This document shows, in pieces, positions 12,301 through 24,019 of a stretch of 64,000 bases of DNA. The stretch spans positions 62,584,911 through 62,648,910 of the forward strand of contig QCXZ01000137.1 of NCBI GenBank assembly GCA_025024175.1. Reading direction: 5' to 3'. How positions within the stretch are numbered: the stretch's first letter is position 1; each line of letters opens with the position of its first letter. The DNA comes from Rhyzopertha dominica (lineage: Eukaryota; Arthropoda; Insecta; Coleoptera; Bostrichidae). The position numbers were made by a program, and so were the translations under genes. Under the pieces are notes generated by a model. The model was not told the origin of the DNA. It saw nothing but the letters and a program-made list of their open reading frames with translations, and ran no database searches.

Positions 12301-13140
12301 ACTCACTCTTAGTATTCAGTAATTTTTATCAGGTAGAATTTTAAACCAAGGAGCCACTAATTTGTGTTGTCTACGTTGCACAATTTAACCAATGTTTCAA
12401 ACGCTACGTTTACGATATGTTTAAAATGTTTTTACTGTTTTACTTTAGTAATACTTGTTAAGCTACCGAAAAAGGCAGCTTGCCAAAAATTAAAGTTTGG
12501 AAGTATGATCATAAACAAGCGTTTTACTACTATTATTCAATAACTTCTTAAAAACTACCATTCATTATTAGTATTTTTCTAATTATTTGAGACTGGTAAC
12601 GGTAGAAAACTTTTTTTAAACTTTAATATACATAATTTTGCCAATTAAAGCCACTTAATTTAATTTCAAATTTACAAGTAGTTTTGAATGCCTCCATTTT
12701 CATTTCTCCCACTGTGCGACTTATATAAGCGTTTATAACCCACCAAAGGTAATTTTACCCCGATACAAGTACAAGTTCTTCAGCTCTATTAAGAATAAAA
12801 AGACCAGCTTTTGTTAAACATCCACCTACAGGTTACGGTTAGTCGCAGTTGGCGTCGCAATTGGTGCTGTACAGCCGCGCAACAAGATCTACAACTGTAG
12901 CTTGGACTGTGTTGGAAATATTGGGTCACCAGTGGATTTCTTCGTTACGCTATTGACCTTAGATGTAAACTTAATCTAAGCTAACACTATTTATTGTTGA
13001 ATAACATCATTGGAGTAAATGGATCTCAAACTACGAAGAAAACACAACAATTAAAACATGTCGCAAGTGTCCGTGCAAGCAGATCCCGTATTAACGACCT
13101 GTGTAGTCCGGAATAAAAGCAGCGTCGGAGGGAATTACGA
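9340..13140. other. Gene-free stretch left of the CELF exon
   Basis: No gene or complete mobile element was recognised. A short open frame at 11858..12046 (+) reads TKTIGRPKITYTEA, a phrase I associate loosely with transposon-derived proteins, and a second phrase KLRGAADIIKKASESREA follows in another frame (about 12088..12143). This is too little to name a family. Bases 10500-10600 and 12830-13140 are somewhat GC-richer; the latter probably belongs to the upstream region of the CELF exon. The remainder is AT-rich with no visible structure. Confidence 0.3.
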
Positions 13141-13477
13141 GCGTATGAGTCAGCTGTACTAGAGGGGTCCTACCCTACACCACTTTATTGGCCAAGGGTG
13201 GATTGGCTATGCCTCCTATGCAATACACAAAGGCCAAGGGAACTAGTGTTGATTTGATGTTGTGGAGGTGAAGTGCTGTGGTCGTCGTAGATTTAGGAAT
13301 TGTGTTTTCTCACGTCCAGTGCAATATTTCCACACGCATATTTTTCACCCTGCACACACCTGTAACTATAAGCGCACCAGGAGAGGAAAGGTTAAGGCTG
13401 ATTTGTTGTGTTCAGTGATCGCTGCGTTGGTAGTTCTTGTGATACACGTCCGTACTAAGCTCCTTTTCGTGCAAATT
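13141..13477 (+). promoter_or_regulatory. Candidate promoter and 5' untranslated region of the CELF exon
   Basis: Upstream of the coding start lie an AP-1-type TGAGTCA (13146..13152) and two inverted CCAAT boxes, ATTGG, at 13187..13191 and 13202..13206, within a GC-richer stretch. No TATA box was seen. The same stretch could instead contain a splice acceptor, for example the pyrimidine-rich run ending in CCAG at about 13319, in which case the transcription start would lie further left. Which is correct cannot be told from sequence alone. Confidence 0.35.
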
Positions 13478-13673
13478 ATGCTCATTCCAACGTCTCCTTC
13501 TGGGAAATCAATGTGTGCGACCACACAAGTCGGAAATCGTGATGTTATTAAACTGTTTGTTGGACAAATACCGCGGCACTTGGAGGAGGAAGACCTCCGA
13601 CCGATGTTTGAGGAATTTGGGAAGATATACGAGTTCACCGTATTGAAGGACAAATACACCGGCATGCATAAGG
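13478..13673 (+). CDS. bru3: CELF/Bruno-family RNA-binding protein, first coding exon (partial)
   Basis: CELF proteins bind GU-rich RNA and control splicing, translation and decay through three RRM domains. This exon encodes 65 residues plus one base of the next codon. After a short variable N-terminus comes the start of RRM1: IKLFVGQI (RNP2) at about residues 25-32, then [20 protein letters not shown] and [16 protein letters not shown] at 13478 is the first in-frame start; the open frame continues upstream without another ATG to 13262. The exon ends AAG-G|GTAAGA, with the donor at 13674. This falls exactly before the conserved CAFLTYC of the family, so the open-frame tail to 13687 is intronic. 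The [11 protein letters not shown] wording fits the bruno-3/CELF3-6 group better than bruno-1/2. RNP1 and RRM2-3 must lie on exons not recognised here, implying a very long intron. Symbol assignment is less sure than the family. Confidence 0.9.
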
Positions 13674-16600
13674 GTAAGACGTGGTAGGACGAATCTTACA
13701 TTGTAGTTGTTGATAAAACCGCCTCTGAGAACCTACTGTACTTGCAGCTTTTGTATAACAAGCATTACGATAGCATATTTTCTTGGAAACATAAGATTGA
13801 TGAAAGGGTGTGGAGTAGATCAGCTGACATATTGTCTAACTTTACCTGTCGGTTCCTGGTTAGTTTTCCAATAATTAAGTTCCAAGATGATGCAAACTAT
13901 TTATTTTAATAACAAATGAACAAAAGCTTCGGCCGGTCTTAATCAGTAGCAGTTGGTTCCAGTTTTGCTTGTGGATGGAAGTTTCTGCTTGCCACCGGGG
14001 AAGGCCTACATACTAGCTGAAGTTTGTTAATCTAACATTACAATAAATGGTTTGTCTCAGCTTGAAACTTTACCATTAGTGAAGTGGCTTTAATAAATGT
14101 TTTACTTTCTCATTATGTACATACATGTTCATACCACTGTTAAAGCAAATCAAGTGCAATCTGCACAATGTGTATTGCCTTGCTCCTGTTCGGTATTAAG
14201 TTTATTAGTTGAGAACTATTTATTAGCAACGCAAGAATTGATCCTTGGGCATTTTATGCCTTATGGTCATCTTTTAAGGACAAACCTTTATTAATCCATA
14301 ACGATAGGTCTATAATTATTTTTTATTCGATTATGCTTGCCATTATAAGACAGAAATTCTTTAAGCACAAGTAGAAATTTTTTACTTTAGATACAAAAGT
14401 TTGTGATTTGTTAAAAGGGGGTTAATTGTTATGTTTCGTATATGCTTAATTAGATTTACACTTTATCCATAAACATGCTTGTATTAGACACTTTAAATGA
14501 CACTTGCGAAAAATTAAACATTTTTGTCCATTCGACGTTTTCATTGACAGTTGTATTATTTAATATGCAAAACAAGTAATTGTACAATTACCCACGTCGT
14601 GTTTCTCTTAATATGCTATATTGTGACATTGAACTATTGATTTTCAGCTGAACAAAGCTGAAAGCGATTTACTAATCAATAAACTAGATCTAATCTTCGT
14701 CAGGAAGTATAATTAAACATTTACAGATCCATTTACTTTGATATGGATCCGTTTATAATTTAAATGTTAATTTCATAAGTTCAGCGAACACATAGCAAAG
14801 CAAATAAATTTTTTTGTTGTGCAAACTCATACTTAATACAATTTTCCTTTAGGTAAAAAAGTGTAGCTGTTTTAAAACTGCAATGTGAATGGAATGAGTT
14901 TCAGTGTTTTTAAATTGCTAGTAACATTATCTACATATTAAGAAAAAGGAAACTTTGACCAGGTGGAACTTTTGCGCTTGTCTACAATATATTTCATTTG
15001 GCCATAGGCTGGAATAGATAATTAATCGAAGAAGAAAACAGACGTATCTGAATATTCATTTATAATGAATGATGGAATATAATCCTCTTTCAAAATCACT
15101 GAATATTAGTTTTTCCGTATGATTGATGGAGTTGTATTTTGTAATTTCGAGAAGTTTCTCGATAAAGGTCCACCATTTGGTCTCACATGCCAAATTTTAC
15201 ATTAACTTTCTAATTTTATTAATTTTACCATAACCTCAACCCATATCTATTGAATCATTTATACACCGTGATAGCAGTGTCCGAAAAAATTCTGTGATCA
15301 GCAGTTTTTTTTTAATGCCGACTAATGTGTTTTTTATTGCTTAGCTTTCACACTTCAGTACATAAATAAAACACAACTGAAATAATATGGTACTTGTTTT
15401 GGTTTTGCTTCATAAACATAAACAACATACCTGCTGCTTAAACAAACATGGGATAAACATACCTATTTTTTTTGAATTTTAGTTGGATGGAGATAAATCG
15501 AGCAGCGGTTGTAAAATGTTCGATGTTTAAACTCTGAGGCATATTTATCGAAATTCGAAAGAATAGAGATTGTAGTGATGCTTGGAAATTGCGATGGGCT
15601 ACAGTAAGTAAACTAATACCAAATTTTAAAAATTTTTTGCTGTTAAAGACCCGCCGCAAAGAGGTCAATAAGAATTAATTTAGTGGCTACCACTGTCGCC
15701 CTAGTTTTATTCCCCAGATATTTTGCCATGGGGTTGTTAAAAATCCAGGGTTTATTTAAATAGACCTAATAGATTTAGACTAAATAATTTGAGTAAAAAC
15801 GGCACAGACAAGTCCGCAAAATATTGAGCCCAATACACTAAGTGTTTGTACTCGTCTCGATTGCTTTAGGTCACGTTAAATGATTTTGTAAAACACATAT
15901 GATTTCTATTTTCCTGTCTAAATTAACAATTTCTCTAGTAAAATTGCATTTTAATTTGTAAAATATATTTACATATTTCCTCGGCAAAATTGTTACGCAA
16001 GGTAAGTAATCTTTGACATCTCCATTATGCAGTAAAAAGATCTATCAAAAACAAAATAATGAATATTAAGTTGCCATTAAAAATTGATGATAACGTCGTT
16101 GTTAGGAAACCAATGCGTCATAATAATATTTTTCACGTCAAAAAATGACTTCAGTTCACTTCACGACCTTTTAGTCGCAGTAAATCGTTATTTGAATACT
16201 TCTGTTGAAAAAAAAGTTTTGTCAGGTCCAAAAACTGATTCTTTTGGGAAAACTATTATTATATCAAAAGATATATTATTTTTTCGTTTAGTTGAGGACC
16301 GGAATAGTAAGGGGTGTTATTCAACGTAATTGTAAAAACCCATAACCTATCTACTAAAGGCGATTTTTTAGCTTGCACTCGATAAAAGTACGTAATGCCA
16401 TAGCATAATAACGGTGTAGTTGATGTTCTTTGATGGCGATAATGTTTAATAGTGATGCGAGTATTAGTAAGAAATTCCTCGCGTGCTGGGGGCATGCAAA
16501 TCGCAAGGGGTGAATTAGGGCAAGTCGGAGGGGTACGTAGCCGCTCTCGCTCACCCTAAAGGGCCTTACGCAATCATAATTTAGAGAAAACGGCGAACTC

Positions 16601-17510
16601 TCCGCTATTAATAACTTAAACTTGGCCGCCTACGGAATACTAAAATGTTTCGGCTACAAGAGTAATTGCGTATTTGCACAATTGCGTCCCGCTACGTGCT
16701 GCCACCCCAGACGTGGAAATTACACGGCCTAATATCGAACTTGTTATCAACACGCACTTTCTAATTAAATTTACATTTCATTTGCCTAAAACGTTAGTCG
16801 AACGGTCCCGCTTGTATTGTTGTCGAAGCGGGGTTCATGAGAAGAAGAGCAGAGGGCGCGTCTGTCTCTTTTTCCTTCTGACTAATTAATTCGATAGTCA
16901 CGGTGACCCCAGTTTAAGTTGTGCTGGGCAGCTGCTGAATTAATTAGCCTACCTTTATTAATAATTACTTCCACGTCGGCATGCAAGCACAGAACGTTTT
17001 GTTTTCCTATTAGAACTTGTAATCTGAGTAATTAAGAATTAACGCCATCGCATTGTAATGAAATGCAGATTTAATCCATGAAGACGGGAAACACACGTCC
17101 ATAGAAGTCGTACAAGGCTTCTGCTTCTACAATACGCTTGAACTCAATTCTTTCAATAATCTAAAACCGTATGGCGTTGAGAGTCAATGTTCTTTGAAGG
17201 AGTCACAAAAATTCTTTCCATTATTCAAAAACACACACACATAGCGGTAATACTGAAAGATCTGATGGTTGTTCTGAAGAGAGGGAACTTTCACGATAAT
17301 TTTAAAAAGAAGTAGTAGGATAGCTTATCAGTGAATGAAGAATTTTAAATCTTAAATTCCATGAAAGTTATATATATTTTCTAGGTGAAGACTATACTTA
17401 ATCTTTGTGGATTTCCCAAAATGACCAGTCGTTAAAGATAATGTTTAATTTGACATTATTTATTTATTAATCATAATTTAGGAAGTTAGACAAATGTGCG
17501 ACACTATTAA

Positions 17511-17562
<52 letters not shown>

Positions 17563-19680
17563 TGATTTATTTTCCCAACAGGTATACTCCCAATAACTGG
17601 TAAAATACAAATATATAGTTAGATACATAATTGTGTTAGGTTCAGGAAATTGTATACAACAATTAATGTTGGACTTAAAGTCACACATAAAACTGTACAT
17701 ACTAACATCCCGTGGGCGCGAGACAGAATGATTCTTTTTGTTATCCCAGCATACGTCACAGTCGTCTGAAATCGTATTAAACAAATGGGACATTACACTT
17801 ACTGTAGCCTGTCAATCCTTGCTGCTATGTGCTACCACTGCGATTGAAAATCAGTCAATGCAACCCCTTTAAGCCTTGCCTCGTATAGCAATACGTACGA
17901 ATACTCTCCTAACTCAAGTCCCAAAGCTCCTTCCTAACTTACTAATGCTTGACGTAATGAGGAAGCACGGATGTATATGGGAATTTACAGCGTCCTTTGA
18001 AGCTAAACTTGAAGTGCCTCTGTTTGATTATAATAGCTAGCAGTACTACAATGTTCGTTTCTATGCAACTGGCCTTATGTAGTTTGCATGTTTCAAAGGG
18101 TAGTTGATAGGATTAATGAAACAAATTAGGTACATAAACAGCTTTACAAGATATATAACTTTTACTGCAAGTTATGATTTGAAAACAGTTTATTATCTGC
18201 CCTACTTGATTTGGAATTGAAAAGGGCAGTCAAGAAAGTATGTATTGTTTTAAAAGCCTTTGAGATGAGTCGATGCTTTAACGACAGCAACACATTTTAT
18301 TAATAAAAAGCAAAGGCGATTTTGATTAAAATTTAACGCAAATGTCCAGCTTGAATTCTATTTTGATTAAAATATTCTGTTAACCATTCCGGATAGACTT
18401 AGTGGCACTTCTTATCTCATTTTATGGCTCAACAATTTTTTATTTTAAATCCTAAATGTTAATAACAAAGTCTTTTCACTCCAAAGAGAAAAATTTTGAG
18501 CGGTCAGATCTGGAGATGACATTGTTCCAGATTACTGCCTGTCTCTGTTAACGTAAAAAGCTCAATAATCTTACTTGTATCGTAAATTATTAACAAATGG
18601 GCACATTGGCTGAAACAATGTCCAATAGGCCTCAAAAGTTATGTGCAACTACAGCTGTGTAGGACTTGGGTGATTTGTAATTATTGTAAAAAGGCTTTCA
18701 AGCTTCTAGCCCCATCTAACAGGAAAACAGAATAGAAAGATATTCTATCTTTGGTATCAAATATTAGACGGGTTTTTACGTCCCTGTTTAGTCTGAAAGA
18801 ATTTATTCGCATCATCTGATGTATAGCTACATAGTGAGCTGCGACTATTCATTCAATCTTCACCGTTTACACTGATGGATGAGGCAGCACAGGCAGAATA
18901 TGCCACTTGGTAGCTTGTGTGTATTTACAGAGTGCGGTTTTAAACCCCCACATATAATAGTTCCGCTATATGTCTGGATTTAAGCGCCGCAGTATCCTGT
19001 AAAATTTTTGTTTCCTCTTATCTTTATGATTACCTCGTGGATGTCAATGGTTCCCCTTGGCATGTTATACGCCAGATCAAGCATAAGTTACCAAATTAAA
19101 GGCATGGTGGCAGGTAGTGATAATGATGGTATAGCCATAGAATATTACTCTTGTTTTCATGCTTGATCCTTCAGTTGCGAAATGTCCTTCTTGTATAATT
19201 GCTATTGCAAAGCATTAGTTTTTTCGTTCTTCTTGATCATTTTATATTATTTAGCTGGCATATCGGAATAGAAGGTAGAAATATTAAAACAAGCTCTGAA
19301 AAGAGTTCGAGTTATTTTGCATAATCATTCCACGGACATTCCACAGTGCGTATATAGTACCTAGTTAAAAGATCATCTTTTGGTTTTTGGCAATAGTGTG
19401 AGTGTCAGTTGTAGCTTTTAGCGTAACACAGGGTGTACCACCACGGGAAGTCGAGTTACACCCTTCAGTTATTAAATACTTTAGTTCTACACCCTTTTTT
19501 GGGCTTCAAACATAATAATTCATTTACTTTTGGTAATTTCAACCCTTTTAAAGAATAAAACTTACTTTTGCCAGACAAAACAAAGCTCTATGGTCACATA
19601 TCTAGGGCTTCAAGCTTTTTGTGGAGGATTTTGTCCAGCTCGGGTTACAACTATAACTTTTAATAGATCAACTGTGAAAG
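13674..19680 (+). other. Start of long CELF intron, no other gene seen
   Basis: The intron opens with GTAAGACG. The next 6 kb are AT-rich and hold no recognised exon or complete mobile element. From about 16470 to 17060 the DNA is GC-richer, with ordered homeodomain-like TTAATTAAT and CTAATTAATT motifs (16880-16945), as often seen in intronic enhancers. A TAA microsatellite lies at 17514..17562. Short open frames in this region show no known domain. Confidence 0.4.
17514..17562. repeat. Microsatellite (TAA)n
   Basis: About sixteen perfect TAA/AAT triplets in a row. On the - strand it reads as a polytyrosine run inside a spurious 108-codon open frame, which is why that frame was not called as a gene. 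Confidence 0.97.
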
Positions 19681-19849
19681 TTTGATATTAATAAACTTCA
19701 ATGGCAATAGGAAACCGAGCTTTTTCATTCAGTTCTGGTTTAAAATTAACAGTTCGTTCTTGGGGGAACGTATCGGCCCAACCAGCAGTCTCGAAAAGAA
19801 AGAACAATTGCTCCACAACAAGCTAGCGCGGTTACATCGGCTGGAGAAC

Positions 19850-20389
19850 GGAAACAGGAAACTCCTCGGTGGTCAGCCTTCATCCCCCGACCTTCTGGAG
19901 CGGCGGCACGAGAACGTAATTTGCGCCAACTTAACGTACTCAGGTTGCATGCGAAGCCGACGTGTGACGGCGCGGGCGACGGCGGGCGCAGGCGTCGCGT
20001 CCGCCGGCACCCTCGTGGTCGCACAGCGCCGCCCGTGCTCGATAGTAGACGCTGTTCTCATCTGACGTCAGTCCCGCGACTCAGTGTGTTGTTATGAAGC
20101 GGTGAGGGTTGAACCGACTGACCCCTCAGTGACCGCCACGCGCGTTTTCCGACACATCTCAGTGCCTCGGTCAGTTGCGCCGCTCCTCCGACTCCAAAGT
20201 GCGGAGAACCCATCCATAACCTCGAGTTCACCGGGTCCGTCCGGCGTGTGGTGGCTGAAGGAGGCCGCCCGAGAGGACCCCAAACAGACGGTAACACACG
20301 ACGGACACGATCGATGCCGTCTGAGTTGACTGGATCAAATTTACTGTGAACTTTTCTACGTTACTATCATTGCTTACCGCGACCAACAG
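19850..20389 (+). promoter_or_regulatory. CpG-rich candidate promoter and non-coding first exon
   Basis: This is the most GC- and CpG-rich block of the window. It contains a full palindromic CRE, TGACGTCA (20063..20070), followed 11 bp later by TCAGTG (20081..20086), the insect initiator consensus, with further CTCAGTG copies at about 20125 and 20158. There is no TATA box, as expected for a CpG-type insect promoter. A short upstream ORF starts at 20094. The block ends in ACCAACAG|GTAAGG, a near-consensus donor at 20390. A first exon of roughly 300 bases is therefore plausible. It could be an alternative promoter of the CELF gene, giving a protein without the start of RRM1, or the start of an unrelated gene. 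Several overlapping open frames on both strands reflect high GC and are not convincing coding regions. Confidence 0.5.
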
Positions 20390-23200
20390 GTAAGGACGTC
20401 GGATAGTTAAGAAGGCCGAAAGAGATGAAGCTGTAAATGAGAGGGCATCTTCAGTACCACAGTAAGTTACCCCCANAATCTGCGATGCCTTCCCCCTTTG
20501 TCCATCCCCAGCCTATAGAAATGCACTGCGCTGGTGTGNACGGATGAAAAAGTTTGGTGAAATCGAATCAGAGTGGGTCTGCTTTATACGGCTTCTCGGT
20601 GATGGTGTGGGTTGTTTTTGTTTTCGTTGCGTGTTTTTGTCGCTTTAATTTGGCGCCGAAACCCCCGCTTTTTCGAGTGCGTAGCTGTGGAGAGGGGTCT
20701 TGATTGAGGAAAACCTCTATTTATAGATCGGATTCCTTGGGTTAGGTCTGATGTTAGTGCACCTGTTTGAACACGCTGAGTCAGCATAGAACCACTATCC
20801 AGTTTCTACCCTTACGTGAACGATATTATTTATGATTCATTGGTGGTCTAGTCGCTGCAACAAATTTGTTCACCTATTTTCCTAGGAATTATCCATCATG
20901 CAGTGGATGATAACATTTTCCTTCGTTGAATTAAAAGTTGAATGATGGTGAGATCCAGCTAGTCTAGCTAGAACAGTATTTGATGTAGGCCACGAAAAGG
21001 TTTCATTAGGATTAGTAGATTTTTTCTCACCTGCAAGGTAATGAGAGCTAATGTATACAAGGTCAGTTTTTTCGATGTTTAGTATAGGGATTTCGGAAAC
21101 CAATGGAGATATCAGGAAGATTAGCAAAAACATTAATAACTAGATATTTAAAAAAATTGTGATGTCTTCCTATTTCAAACATTCTAACGTCGCATTTTCT
21201 AATTTTACATAATACAAAAGTCAATGTGATTATTTGGCATTTTTCTCTTTCTATCTGACTTTAATGTAGTTGGCTGTGAACAAATGAAAATATATTGAAT
21301 TAAATGACAATCCTTTATAGATCGAGAGAAGTAGTTTTTTGAAATAAATTATTCAGATTTGGAAAACTGTGGAGTGTCTGGAGTGTCTAGAAAAGTCTAA
21401 TTTAAATACTTTCTAAGCCGGACAAAAATATTTTGAACTTTACTTTGATTCCGCCAGCCATCCTTGCTAACATTTAAGAGATTGTTTAGATAATTAGTAG
21501 ACTTATAGCTCCTTCCGTAAACCAAAGGACTCTTCAAAGGAAATTCATGAAGTTACAAAAACAAATGTGTTAGCTTGCTTATTATTTGAACAAGGCAAGG
21601 AGCACCCCCTCATAGCATAAGGGAAGAACGAAGATGTTTAAACGGATTGGAAAAAAACGAATTAGTTCCATATCCTCCTCGATCTCTCGAACTTTCGGTT
21701 TTATATTTCTTTTGTTTGCTGCAGTGAAAACATGTTTGACTAGTAATCAAAAGGTCCCGGGTTCAAATTCTGGTCATTATCATCATCATTATCATCATCA
21801 TAAAGGTAAAAATAACTTTGTCATTAAAAAAAAACAAAGTTTACTTCCGAAGTTATGAAATAGTGGAAGACCTTAGAGAAACCGTTGAAGAAGCTTTCAG
21901 GGGAATCGATACGTATTCTACTTGAAAACTTCGTTCTTCGCATTAAAACGGTACACTACATCCGTTGATAGCAATGGTGGCCTTTTTGTACATTAGTGAC
22001 TGTAATTAATTATGATGTGCCTTTTTTAGTTTTCAAACATGTATAAATACTTAATAATACCGCGTTACACAAATAAAATTCAAAGATCTATCAAAAGTTT
22101 TTTTGAAATGACTAGCTTTGCAAAATTTAAACTAGATTCCATCAGAATAATGCAGAAAAATGGCAATTCTTCTTTTTTAATATTCGCATTAAGTTTGACA
22201 TCGTTTAAAAAATCACCGATTTTTCAAACCGTACCCAACTCTTTGCATTAAAAACGGCAACCATCAGTCATATGTTGCAAATAACACCTTACTTGGAAAA
22301 CTGAATGACATTATCTGCTCGGGGACATCATTTTGGTATTTACACTTTTATGCAAAAATGAATACGATGTTAGAGGATAAGAAGATATAGCCAAAATTTG
22401 GTTTCTAAAATCTAAAAGGAGCATTAAAGTAGGCTCTCATCACTGCAAATCTTTCCATATTTAACTTTTCTTATATCCCTACTGCTTTTTGAAATTCCCA
22501 TACTAAACATTGAAAAAAAACCCGCCCTGTATATTAGATATATCCTTTCAACAGTCCTGAAAGTTAATGAATCCAGTGGTCTTAGCGTCATTTTTGAGGC
22601 AAGAAGGGATCCACTGTTTTTCTATTAATGTACAGGTATACCTTTTGTGAAGTAGCAAATACAGCTCGGTTTCTGACATACCATGATTTAAATCGTATTC
22701 TTAGCATTCTCTGTATTACTTGGTAAAGTGGTATAAATTTGTAGAAAAGACTGATTGCCGTGCAGTCATCTATAAACGTTCTTAAGAGGTAACATTTGCA
22801 ATATATTTTCAGTGTTACTCACGATGCTTCAAATACATTTTTATAAAAAATAACCATTTATATACAATTTCAGACTCAATCATACCCAGTTGTCACTGGA
22901 TGTTTTATATAGCCCTAAACCAAGTTACTTACCATCACTAATACTTCTGACTAGACACATAATACACAATATCCGACTGAAATAATTTAGCGGAAGTTTC
23001 TTTGAAGTACTTTATCTAGATTAAGGTTTGTATATACATACGGTGAGCGCGTAAAGTAAAGAATAAATTCTTTAAATCGTTTTAAGAGGAATATGTCAAC
23101 CTCATTTTTTAGAGTGACATTTTTTCGCTTGTGTTTCGTTTTTTCCACGAGTGGAAAGTTTTGATGTTCTGTACCTACAAATACTGAGAATTAAAGCAGA
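20390..23200. other. Gene-free stretch after the CpG-rich block
   Basis: No gene was recognised. A - strand open frame at 21133..20882 begins with a hydrophobic, signal-peptide-like stretch (MFLLIFLISPLVS) and has two N-glycosylation-type sequons, but it has no relatives known to me and no flanking gene signals. A tRNA-like fragment lies at 21731..21775 (listed separately). The rest is AT-rich without visible structure. Confidence 0.3.
21731..21801 (+). repeat. tRNA-Thr-like SINE head or tRNA fragment with CAT-rich tail
   Basis: Bases 21734..21750 form a perfect anticodon arm, TTTGA-CTAGTAA-TCAAA, whose loop presents AGT, the threonine anticodon. A variable region and a TTCAAAT-type T loop with an imperfect stem follow (21757..21774), including a B-box-like GGTTCAAATTC at 21760..21770. 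The D arm and acceptor stem are not recognisable, so it is not a working tRNA gene. It runs straight into a (CAT/TAT)-rich repeat (21776..21801), the kind of simple tail found on tRNA-derived SINEs. Confidence 0.55.
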
Positions 23201-23209
23201 TACAAGAAA

Positions 23210-23560
23210 ATCTAAGTAAATGATCGAACTGACCTCCTGCAACCGAAAAACCTGGAAAATTCAACTAGGGGCATCGCCTGGAATTGTTCACACTTCGTTA
23301 CGAATTCTGCCCTCTATTTCATCGATGGTTGTAGGTCTATGCTTTTTAAATACCTCCATAAAAGTCAAGGTGGTAGAGATCAAGAGATCTAGGAGAGCAT
23401 ATGATACTTCCGCTACTACCAGCTACTACTAGCAAATATTTGGCTTACATGTTCGCGAAAGGATCCTTACAGAACAGTGGTGCACTGTCTTGCTGGTACC
23501 GTATTGTCTTATTGTACATATGTCAATCTTCTTCGTCTCCTTCATACACCCCCATTTTTC
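23210..23560 (-). pseudogene. Decayed Tc1/mariner-type transposase, C-terminal part
   Basis: Read on the - strand this matches the C-terminal third of the same long-TIR mariner family found at 62-64 kb. A QQDSAP-like block near 23500 corresponds to the second catalytic aspartate region. CSPRSLDLYHLDF at about 23400..23359 corresponds to the third. Downstream come TIDEIEGRIRNEV and, near 23240, AGGQFDHLL, the family's usual C-terminal ending. The frame shifts several times and stops are frequent. No terminal inverted repeat was found to its left, and its 5' part beyond 23600 is too diverged to call. Confidence 0.65.
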
Positions 23561-24019
23561 TAATTTCTAATAATTACCCGGCACTTATAGCCCAGCCAAT
23601 CATAATACAATTGATCTGTGCTTGAAGTGTGGCGTGTAAAAACCGTAACAAATTTTCTAATGTAATGTTTTTACAAACACTTACACCTTACTTCGTATAT
23701 AGACAAATACCAGGAAAGGTAGTTTTATACATCGGATTGACATTAGTCATTCCTTCTATTTCAAAACAAACTTCTTGTCATCAGAGTGAAAACTTGCTGT
23801 CGTCTCCTGCTGCTTTTCTCGGTTCCTTGCCTTCTAAATACTCCCACCTTGCATATCTCCACTTTGCTATCCTGGGGCACAGTATTGTGTTACACTCCAA
23901 TCAATACAATGCTTTTGTCAACCGCGGAGTCTTTTGTCTTTCTGCCAACTTGCACGCATTAAACAAACATCAGATTCGGTATCGCATCCTATTGTTTAAT
24001 GCTTGGTGATCGGAAAAAC

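Noticed and set aside
13366..13665. 99-codon - strand open frame over the CELF exon
   Set aside because: It is the shadow of the RRM-coding strand.
17467..17793. 108-codon - strand open frame with a polytyrosine run
   Set aside because: The run is the translated TAA microsatellite and the rest has no domain.
19682..20330. Several overlapping open frames of 60-130 codons on both strands
   Set aside because: They are produced by high GC, read as arginine/alanine-rich sequence in every frame, and show no domain; a non-coding first exon explains the block better.
20882..21133. 83-codon - strand frame with a signal-peptide-like start
   Set aside because: It has no relatives, no promoter or splice support and a length expected by chance in AT-rich DNA; kept only as a remark.
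23401..24009. + strand open frames of 74 and 126 codons rich in hydrophobic residues
   Set aside because: The - strand of the first is a recognisable mariner relic; the second has no start context or domain and is likely antisense to its decayed 5' part.
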